Shown here piece after piece: positions 5,927-10,430 of a stretch of DNA of 10,430 nt. The first letter of the stretch is position 1, and the number at the start of each line of letters is the position of its first letter. This DNA comes from Candidatus Coatesbacteria bacterium RBG_13_66_14 (GTDB lineage: Bacteria > RBG-13-66-14), in contig MFAF01000139.1 of assembly GCA_001774505.1 (NCBI GenBank), forward strand, positions 8,262 through 18,691. The letters run 5' to 3'. Under the pieces are notes generated by a model, which was given only the letters and a program-made list of their open reading frames with translations, did no database searches and was not told where the DNA came from. Made by a program: the position numbers and the translations under genes.

Positions 5927-7030
5927 TCAGAAACCGGCCTTGATGGCGCCCCAGGTGGTCTCGGCGACGGGGGCGCCGGAGGTGGTGAAGGTCCAGACGA
6001 ACTCGTCACCCATCTCGTTGCCGAGCCGGTCGGCCAGGCCGCCGTCCACGGTGCAGGTGACGGCGACGCCCTCGTGGAAGTCATCGGCCCCGGTCCAGGT
6101 GCAAACGACGTCCATCTGATCGGTGTCGTCCACGTCCAGGTCTCCGGCGAGTGCGCGGTTCGAGCCGTAACGAACATCGAGAGCCGCACCGGCGCGGACC
6201 GCGTTGTCACCGCCGAGGCTGGAATCCCGGACGGTCAGGCTGACGGTGTCGGTATCCACCGGCGTCTGGTCATCCACGCAGTGAAAGACGACGGTGTAGT
6301 CGAGCGGAACGCCGGTGTCGCCGTCGCCGGGGTCCATGCCCGCCACGGTGGGCGGAACCGTATCCTCGACGGAATTCATCATCAGGCCCTGGATGACGTT
6401 GTTGTACAATTTCCAACCGTCGCCCGTCCAGAGCCTCGCGTCACCGGGGAACATGTTTACGCCGGCGACGTTGAAGTCGGCGTTGACGGCGCAGAGAGGG
6501 TAAAGCGAAGCGGTGTCGGCGATCCAGGTCGCGGACGGCTCCTTGAGCACGTAGGACATGTAGTAGATTCTCGTGATGGACGAGACGCCGTCCATGAAAG
6601 GATGGTCGTGATCGTAGGAGCCCAGCTCGGTGTAGGAGTAAGCACAGTTGCCGTTGTGTCCCAGCGGGGCGTAGTCGGGATCGGTCTGGATCCGGCCGTA
6701 GAGGCCCCATTTGGAGGTCCAGCAGAAGTTGCTGATGACCACGGTGCCGCCCTGGTCCACGTAGTCGGCGAGCCTGTCCCCCAGGGTGGTGCCATCGGCG
6801 AAATCGTAGTTGCTCCAGGTATAGACGCAGCCGTAATTCAGGAGGTGCTCCAGGGTAGGTGTGGCCGTGCTCCAGTTCTCGAAGGTGACGCTGGAGTAGA
6901 AAGGATCATCGGCGATGTTGGCCTCGACGCCCGAGGTCGAGCCGGGATCGCTGTGGCCGATAAGAAGGTCGTACTGGCCGGCAAAGGCGGCCATGGTCAT
7001 TGTCGCCAGGAGAACGATGAGCTTTTTCAT
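5927..7030 (-). CDS. Secreted protein: GATase-like domain plus Ig-like domain (paralogue C)
   Basis: 367 residues, collinear with paralogue B. Signal peptide 1-17 (MKKLIVLLATMTMAAFA). The GATase-like domain spans about 19-217: YDLLIGHSDPGSTSGVE (20-36), YGCVYTWSNYDF (66-77), LADYVDQGGTVVISNFCW (87-104), HPFMDGVSSITRIYY (143-157) and AVNADFNVAGVNMFPGD (181-197). The last of these is nearly identical in B. The Ig-like domain covers about 225-350 with the same three cysteines as B (C251, C310, C326). The tail is TTWGAIKAGF. AAAGGAG lies just before the ATG. A catalytic triad is not evident, so I would not call it an amidotransferase or protease. It is the most upstream of the three paralogues and is divergent from the cysteine-rich membrane-protein gene at 7442. 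Function unknown; likely exported to the periplasm or surface. Confidence 0.9.
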   Translation of the reverse strand: MKKLIVLLATMTMAAFAGQYDLLIGHSDPGSTSGVEANIADDPFYSSVTFENWSTATPTLEHLLNYGCVYTWSNYDFADGTTLGDRLADYVDQGGTVVISNFCWTSKWGLYGRIQTDPDYAPLGHNGNCAYSYTELGSYDHDHPFMDGVSSITRIYYMSYVLKEPSATWIADTASLYPLCAVNADFNVAGVNMFPGDARLWTGDGWKLYNNVIQGLMMNSVEDTVPPTVAGMDPGDGDTGVPLDYTVVFHCVDDQTPVDTDTVSLTVRDSSLGGDNAVRAGAALDVRYGSNRALAGDLDVDDTDQMDVVCTWTGADDFHEGVAVTCTVDGGLADRLGNEMGDEFVWTFTTSGAPVAETTWGAIKAGF

Positions 7031-7364
7031 ATTTTCTCCTTTATGTTCCGCACTCCAACCTCTACCATAGCAGGGCCAGGTCCCGCTTCCCTGAAGTTAG
7101 TTGACCCACCCGCGGGGACTTCGACCCCGGGTTTTCTGCGCAGAAAGACACCCTTTTTGAAGAAAACATGTAATCCGACCGTTCAAAAAGACCTAGAAAA
7201 GGCTACCCCCCAAGGGATTCCCACATGTCCTCCCCGGTCGGCGGCCGGTGACCGGCCTCGACGACATCCCGGGAGACGCTTGCAGCGGCGCTCTCGGCGG
7301 AGAAGGCCCGTTTGCCATTAAGCGCCCGAGTGCAAGAAATCGGTTATTCTACACAATATAGGTG
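7031..7364. other. Divergent intergenic region with a long-spaced inverted repeat
   Basis: About 330 bases lie between two divergent genes without a convincing reading frame. It holds the ribosome site of paralogue C, then an inverted repeat CTTTTTGAA (7153-7161) and TTCAAAAAG (7182-7190) separated by 20 bases. A GGCCGGT/ACCGGCC palindrome is at 7243-7257. No clear promoter for paralogue C was found; TGGTAGAGG at 7059-7067 on the minus strand resembles the TGGTA element but lacks a -35. The inverted repeat could be a regulator-binding site or a hairpin. Confidence 0.4.
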
Positions 7365-7370
7365 TATAAT
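7365..7370 (+). promoter_or_regulatory. Perfect TATAAT -10 box ahead of the cysteine-rich membrane protein
   Basis: TATAAT is an exact -10 match, preceded by GTG. The -35 region (around GGTTAT, 7342-7347) is poor. Transcription would start near 7377, giving a leader of about 65 bases to the ATG at 7442. A GTG at 7391 is also in frame. Confidence 0.5.
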
Positions 7371-7441
7371 CGGGGCGGCTGGACACGGGGGTGCGGTATC
7401 GGCTAAAATCACCCCTCACAACCTTTCACATTGACGCGATC

Positions 7442-7909
7442 ATGCACAGGCTCCCCGCCATCCTGATAGCCCTCTTCCCCCTCGCCGCCGCGGCGCACAT
7501 CAGCCTGGAGCCGACCTACGAGGATTCGGGGTTCGTCTTCTGGGCCACGTGCCTGGTCATCACCTTCTTCTACATCTTCGGGCGCGTCTCCTCGTACTTC
7601 AGGCGCAAGAAGGGCACTATCACCAGCTTCGAGAGCACGCTCGAGGAGAAGTGCCAGTGCTCCAACCTGCCGGTGAAGGTCCGGCTCGACTCGGGGCGGG
7701 AGGTGCTGGCCGAAGTCGCCGGCTGCACCCTGTGCTACCACCGCATGAAAGTGGGCAGCCGTGTGGCCCTGGACGAGGGGCCCAACGGGCGGCTCGTCAT
7801 CCAGCTCCCGGCGAAGATGACGCTCAAGGAACGCTACGACCTCTCCATGGAGAGCTGCTCGGCCGGCTGCCTGCGGGACCGGGAAGCCAGGGAGAAGAAG
7901 ACGGCCTAG
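7442..7909 (+). CDS. Membrane-anchored protein with paired cysteines, function unknown
   Basis: 155 residues from the chosen ATG, not recognised. Residues 1-18 (MHRLPAILIALFPLAAAA) look like a signal peptide. Residues 30-48 (GFVFWATCLVITFFYIFGR) are a membrane helix followed by RRKKG, so the C-terminal part is predicted to be cytoplasmic. The soluble part carries three cysteine pairs: C71-x-C73, C95-x2-C98 and C139-x3-C143, a pattern that could bind zinc or an iron-sulphur cluster. Between them VKVRLDSGREVLAEVAG and GSRVALDEGPNGRLVIQLP resemble strands of a small beta-barrel. The ATG at 7442 has no clear ribosome site; an in-frame GTG at 7391 would add 17 residues and make the signal peptide unusually long, so I prefer the ATG. 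A terminator follows directly, so it is a single-gene unit. Confidence 0.7.
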   Translation: MHRLPAILIALFPLAAAAHISLEPTYEDSGFVFWATCLVITFFYIFGRVSSYFRRKKGTITSFESTLEEKCQCSNLPVKVRLDSGREVLAEVAGCTLCYHRMKVGSRVALDEGPNGRLVIQLPAKMTLKERYDLSMESCSAGCLRDREAREKKTA

Positions 7910-7938
7910 ACCGCCGGCCTTCGATTCCGAAAATGCAG

Positions 7939-7967
7939 GGCGGGGACTTCAGTCCCCGCCGTTTTTT
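7939..7967 (+). terminator. Intrinsic terminator after the cysteine-rich membrane protein
   Basis: GGCGGGGACT (7939-7948) and AGTCCCCGCC (7951-7960) form a perfect stem (nine pairs if a four-base loop is allowed), followed by G and six T residues at 7962-7967. It lies 29 bases past the stop codon. The stem sequence belongs to the same GC-rich hairpin class as the spacer repeats. Confidence 0.88.
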
Positions 7968-8033
7968 CGACGGACGACCTCACCCCGGTTGCGATGAGAT
8001 AGAGGATGGCGCACGGTTCACACATATCCCGCA

Positions 8034-8057
8034 GGGGCGGGTCTGGTGACCCGCCCG
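8034..8057 (+). repeat. Palindromic repeat hairpin upstream of mltG
   Basis: GGGCGGGTC (8035-8043) and GACCCGCCC (8048-8056) pair perfectly around TGGT. It is related to the hairpin at 2777-2798. No T tract follows. It lies between the preceding terminator and the mltG promoter candidate, so it probably is not part of the mltG message. Confidence 0.7.
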
Positions 8058-8114
8058 CATTGACTCCCCTCCCCCGCATTACCCTAAGGGTCGGGAAGAA
8101 TGACATGCGGATTC

Positions 8115-8123
8115 TGGTACAAT
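8115..8123 (+). promoter_or_regulatory. Extended -10 promoter of mltG
   Basis: TGGTACAAT contains a five-of-six -10 box (TACAAT) preceded by TGG. No good -35 lies upstream, as is common with extended -10 promoters. Transcription would begin around 8130, leaving only about eleven bases of leader, which start at AGAGG (8131-8135), the likely ribosome site for the ATG at 8141. Confidence 0.45.
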
Positions 8124-8140
8124 CACCGCCAGAGGCAGAA

Positions 8141-9160
8141 ATGAAGAAAAAGACACTCGTCGTAACGCTCATCTCCGTCGGCGCGTTCGTGGTCGTCGCG
8201 GCGGGGCTGGCCATCTACTACTGCGCGCTGGCCTACGGCTCGGTGGAAGCCGCCGGAAGCGTGGTCGTGGAGATACCCGAGGGCGTAGGGGCCGACCGGG
8301 TGGCGGAGCTCCTGGCCGCCGCCGGTGTGACCGAGCACCCCCGATTGTTCCGCCTCTACCTCTACCTCACCGGTCGGGACTCCGAGCTGAAGGCGGGGAC
8401 GTACCGATTGAACGCCCCGGCCTGCTTCTTCGACACCGCTGAAACCCTCGTCGCCGGTAAGGTCCTTACCGTCCGCTTCACCCTCCCCGAGGGGCTCGAC
8501 GCCGAACAGATGGCCCTCCGGCTTGGACGGGAGGGGATCTGCGGAGCCGGCGAGTTCCTCTCCGCCGCCGCCCGGGCGGCCTTCGAGCGGTACAGGGTCA
8601 ACTCGCCCGAGGGCTATCTCTTCCCCGACACCTACGAGGTGCCGGTGGACGTCACCGCCGAGGAGGTCGCCGGGCTCCTCCTGGACCGGGGAGACCGGGT
8701 GTGGGAGGAGGAGCTCGCCAAAAGCGGGCGGACGGGGGTTGACCGATACGAGACGCTGACGCTGGCCAGCATCGTCCAGGCAGAGGGGGCGGATTTCGGG
8801 GAGTTCCCGCGCATCGCCGGCGTTTTCGCCAACCGCCTCGAGCGGGGCATGAACCTGGAGAGCTGCGCCACGGTCCTCTACGCCCTGGGGGAGCACAAGC
8901 AGGTGCTGGAGTTCGCCGACCTCAGGGTTGAGAGCCCGTACAACACCTACCTCCACCCCGGTCTGCCGCCGGGTCCCATAGACAACCCGGGCCGCGCGGC
9001 CGTCGCCGCCGCCCTCTCCCCCGAGGGGCACGACTACCTCTTCTTCGTCTCCAACGGCGACGGGACGCACACCTTCAGCCGCACCCTCGCCGAGCACAAC
9101 TCCGCCCGGGCCCGGACGGAGGTGGCCCGGGCCGCCGCCCTCGCCCCCGACGTCCCATGA
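8141..9160 (+). CDS. mltG: Endolytic murein transglycosylase MltG (YceG family)
   Basis: 339 residues, a normal length for MltG, which cuts nascent peptidoglycan glycan strands at the outer face of the inner membrane and is thought to set glycan length. A single membrane helix (about 5-28) follows MKKK. It is followed by a LysM-like region (VVVEIPEGVGADRVAELLAAAGV, in part 41-63; RLYLYLTGRDSELKAGTYRL, in part 71-90) and then the catalytic domain. Motifs are EGYLFPDTY (157-165), LASIVQAEG (208-216), GVFANRLERGMNLE (227-240), SPYNTYLHPGLPPGPIDNPG (265-284) and FFVSNGDGTHTF (301-312). E215 in the IVQAEG motif is the likely catalytic glutamate. The ATG at 8141 is chosen because AGAGG precedes it, the membrane helix starts there, and the putative promoter would exclude earlier starts. 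The stop codon overlaps the next start by four bases (ATGA), so the two are translationally coupled. Confidence 0.95.
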   Translation: MKKKTLVVTLISVGAFVVVAAGLAIYYCALAYGSVEAAGSVVVEIPEGVGADRVAELLAAAGVTEHPRLFRLYLYLTGRDSELKAGTYRLNAPACFFDTAETLVAGKVLTVRFTLPEGLDAEQMALRLGREGICGAGEFLSAAARAAFERYRVNSPEGYLFPDTYEVPVDVTAEEVAGLLLDRGDRVWEEELAKSGRTGVDRYETLTLASIVQAEGADFGEFPRIAGVFANRLERGMNLESCATVLYALGEHKQVLEFADLRVESPYNTYLHPGLPPGPIDNPGRAAVAAALSPEGHDYLFFVSNGDGTHTFSRTLAEHNSARARTEVARAAALAPDVP

Positions 9161-10086
9161 CCCTCCCCGAAACACTGATGTCCGTCGGCGCCGGCGCCCT
9201 GGCGCTGGCCCATCTGGTTTATCCACTCCTGTGCGCCTCTCTCTCCATCTTCGCAAAAAAAGTGGACGTGCCGAGACGTCCCGCACCGACACCCGGCGTA
9301 AGCCGACTGCGGTACGAGGGGATAGAACCGGAAAGCCGGGCCGAGGCGCCGATTCTCGTCTCCCCGGGTCGGGGGGGGAGGCTGACCGACGGCGGCGTCC
9401 GGCGGCTCGTCGCCCCGCTGGACGACGAACGGACCGCCCTGGTGGTGGGGCGGCTCTTGGCGCCGGAGGTGGAGGAGTCGGGCCGGACGGGGGGGCGCGA
9501 GGCGGCGCTGGCCCAGGCGGAGAGCATCCACCGCGGCTGGACTTGGCGGCTGGCCGCCTGGGAGGCGGGTTCGGGCGTTCCCTCGGACCTAGACGGCCAT
9601 CCCTACGCGGTGCGGCGGGAGTTCGCCGACGGGGGCGGGGTGGACCTATCCGCCCTGGCGAACGCTCACAAAAAGGCGGTCTTTCTGCCCGGAAAACGGG
9701 GGCTGGTGGGGCGCCTCGTCCCGCCGAAGAACATGGCGGAGCTGACCGCGCGGGTAATCGCCGAGAAACGGCGCGGCATCCGCTCCATCCCCCGGCGGCG
9801 CTTCAGCCCGAGGGTGCTCGTCCGCCACCTCCTCGGCAACCTGACCGCCCTGTGGCTGGCTCTCCTGACGGTCGGCTCAGTCCTGGGCATGATCGGGGAG
9901 GGCGGATGGTTCTACCGAGTGCCGCTCGCGCTGACGGTCGTCTTCCTACTCGGAGCGGCCATAGGGAGAACCGTCTTCAACCTCGGCTTCCGCTCCCGGG
10001 TCTACTTCCCGCTCTGGTGGCTCTTCCAGGGCCTGGTCGCCGAGGTGAAGGCCTGGCTGGCGCCGGGACGGGAGCCCACCGGTTGA
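9157..10086 (+). CDS. Membrane protein resembling a truncated, degenerate GT2 glycosyltransferase
   Basis: 309 residues. One N-terminal membrane helix (about 8-30, LALAHLVYPLLCASLSIF), a soluble middle part, then hydrophobic segments at about 226-247, 255-272 and 283-292. I read the middle as the second half of a membrane family 2 glycosyltransferase: RLTDGGVRRLVAPLDDERTALVVGRLL (75-101 in part), AESIHRGWTWRLAAWEAGSG (121-140), GHPYAVRREF (147-156), then AEKRRGIRSIPRRRFSP (202-218) before the C-terminal helices. The usual first half, with the nucleotide-binding strands and the DxD metal motif, is absent or unrecognisable; ILVSPGRGGRL (66-76) stands where a DAD-like motif would be expected. 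If correct, it is a non-catalytic or strongly altered relative. The start overlaps the mltG stop (ATGA), which favours a role linked to MltG at the inner membrane. The GT2 link is inference from motif order, not a search. Confidence 0.8.
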   Translation: MTLPETLMSVGAGALALAHLVYPLLCASLSIFAKKVDVPRRPAPTPGVSRLRYEGIEPESRAEAPILVSPGRGGRLTDGGVRRLVAPLDDERTALVVGRLLAPEVEESGRTGGREAALAQAESIHRGWTWRLAAWEAGSGVPSDLDGHPYAVRREFADGGGVDLSALANAHKKAVFLPGKRGLVGRLVPPKNMAELTARVIAEKRRGIRSIPRRRFSPRVLVRHLLGNLTALWLALLTVGSVLGMIGEGGWFYRVPLALTVVFLLGAAIGRTVFNLGFRSRVYFPLWWLFQGLVAEVKAWLAPGREPTG

Positions 10087-10133
10087 CGGCCGCCGTGATC
10101 CGCCTCCACACGGTGGCACGGAACCCCCACGGG

Positions 10134-10142
10134 TGGTAAAAT
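10134..10142 (+). promoter_or_regulatory. Candidate extended -10 element upstream of the lipoprotein gene
   Basis: TGGTAAAAT has a five-of-six -10 box with a TGG extension, matching the elements before mltG and paralogue B. No -35 match is present. If used, it would give a leader of about 170 bases containing two inverted repeats. A perfect TTGACA at 10152-10157 has no -10 at the proper distance. Confidence 0.35.
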
Positions 10143-10156
10143 GGGGCGTCGTTGAC

Positions 10157-10181
10157 AAACCCTGTTTCGGACAAAGGGTTT
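10157..10181 (+). repeat. Short inverted repeat AAACCCT/AGGGTTT
   Basis: AAACCCT (10157-10163) and AGGGTTT (10175-10181) form a seven-base-pair stem with an eleven-base loop. It overlaps the end of a TTGACA box. It could be an operator or a weak hairpin; no T tract follows. Confidence 0.4.
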
Positions 10182-10219
10182 CGTAAAAGGCGTAGCTCGC
10201 TAAAGCTCGGTTTTCCGGA

Positions 10220-10284
10220 GTAGGGGCGGGGCCCTGTCCCCACCCGCGGGCGACCGCAGAGGACTCGTTACAGGCCGCCCCTAC
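10220..10284 (+). repeat. Palindromic repeat element with ten-base terminal inverted repeats
   Basis: GTAGGGGCGG (10220-10229) and CCGCCCCTAC (10275-10284) are exact inverted repeats bounding 45 bases. The interior is GC-rich and includes GGGCGACCGCAGAGGA, which recalls the GGGCGACC arm of the 2725 repeat. It is non-coding and the same size class as the element at 2881-2946. Together they look like a small dispersed repeat family. Confidence 0.65.
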
Positions 10285-10317
10285 ACAGTTAAACCCCCTG
10301 CCAAGGAGAGGACCCCC

Positions 10318-10430
10318 GTGAAACGCCTTATCCGGTTGTCAATCCTGCTCCTCGCCGCGGTATCCGCCTGCGGCGGGGACACCGGCGCCCTCGTCCCGCT
10401 CCCCACGGACCAGACGCCCGTCGTCCTCAT
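10318..10430 (+). CDS. N-terminus of a secreted lipoprotein (runs off the window)
   Basis: A partial gene, 37 complete codons visible. It begins with GTG at 10318, nine bases after AAGGAG (10303-10308), a strong ribosome site. The translation MKRLIRLSILLLAAVSAC is a lipoprotein signal peptide: K and R residues at the start, a hydrophobic core, and a VSAC lipobox with C18 as the lipidated cysteine, followed by GGDTGALVPLPTDQTPVVL. Glycine after the cysteine is not an inner-membrane retention signal in the classical +2 rule, so outer-membrane targeting is possible if this organism is diderm. The mature domain lies outside the window, so function cannot be assigned. Confidence 0.75.
   Translation, partial: MKRLIRLSILLLAAVSACGGDTGALVPLPTDQTPVVL

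Noticed and set aside
3113..7030. Calling paralogues A-C active glutamine amidotransferases or proteases
   Set aside because: The fold is only suggested by strand order; no nucleophile-elbow cysteine with matching histidine and acidic residue could be identified.
5813..7321. Long plus-strand open frame (502 codons) opposite paralogue C
   Set aside because: It is antisense to a gene with a signal peptide, recognised domains and two close paralogues. Its translation is low-complexity G/V/A/D-rich, as expected from the opposite strand of GC-rich coding DNA.
8208..9160. Inactivation of MltG because IVQAEG differs from the IVEKE-type motif and because SCATV replaces a DPTV-like stretch
   Set aside because: The second glutamate of the motif is retained, all other motifs are intact, and both variants are, as far as I recall, seen in normal members of the family.
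8123..9292. Minus-strand open frame of 389 codons opposite mltG
   Set aside because: It is a shadow of mltG, which has clear family motifs, and it spans the mltG/next-gene junction with no ribosome site.
10152..10180. Promoter from the perfect TTGACA at 10152
   Set aside because: At 16-18 bases downstream there is only AGGGTT-like sequence, no acceptable -10 box.

Overview
This is a GC-rich bacterial window (many G/C-ending codons, GC-rich palindromes between genes) with several secreted proteins of no recognised function, one aminotransferase and one cell-wall enzyme. The palindromic spacer repeats, the style of the secreted beta-proteins and the lack of close matches to well-known model genomes suggest an uncultured Gram-negative-type candidate phylum. 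Candidatus Coatesbacteria or a relative is my guess, but nothing in the sequence proves it. I see no rRNA, tRNA, CRISPR array, transposase or phage gene.

Layout. At 8-1221 (+) lie two tandem copies of a small secreted protein, closed by a strong terminator. At 1367-2608 (-) is a class I/II PLP-dependent aminotransferase, bracketed by two copies of the same 20-bp palindrome. About 500 bp without genes (2609-3112) is packed with hairpin-forming repeats. At 3113-7030 (-) are three consecutive but separately transcribed paralogues. Each has a signal peptide, a domain that looks like a non-catalytic class I glutamine-amidotransferase (ThuA/GATase1-like) fold, a bacterial Ig-like (Big_5-type) domain, and a short conserved C-terminal tail containing TTWGAIKA. 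Each is followed by nearly the same GGGGAACCCC hairpin. From 7442 the rightward strand is used: a membrane protein with paired cysteines, then mltG, then a membrane protein overlapping mltG by ATGA that resembles a truncated, degenerate family 2 glycosyltransferase. After another repeat-rich spacer comes the start of a lipoprotein that runs off the window.

How the genes may work together. The three minus-strand paralogues and the two plus-strand paralogues look like lineage-specific families of exported proteins that grow by tandem duplication. The only clear functional unit is mltG plus the overlapping membrane protein; their translational coupling points to a joint role at the cell envelope during peptidoglycan synthesis. 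The aminotransferase looks like ordinary amino-acid metabolism.

The most interesting items are the conserved C-terminal tail of the three paralogues, the degenerate glycosyltransferase-like partner of MltG, and the modular palindromic repeat family whose ends read GTAGGG/CCCTAC.
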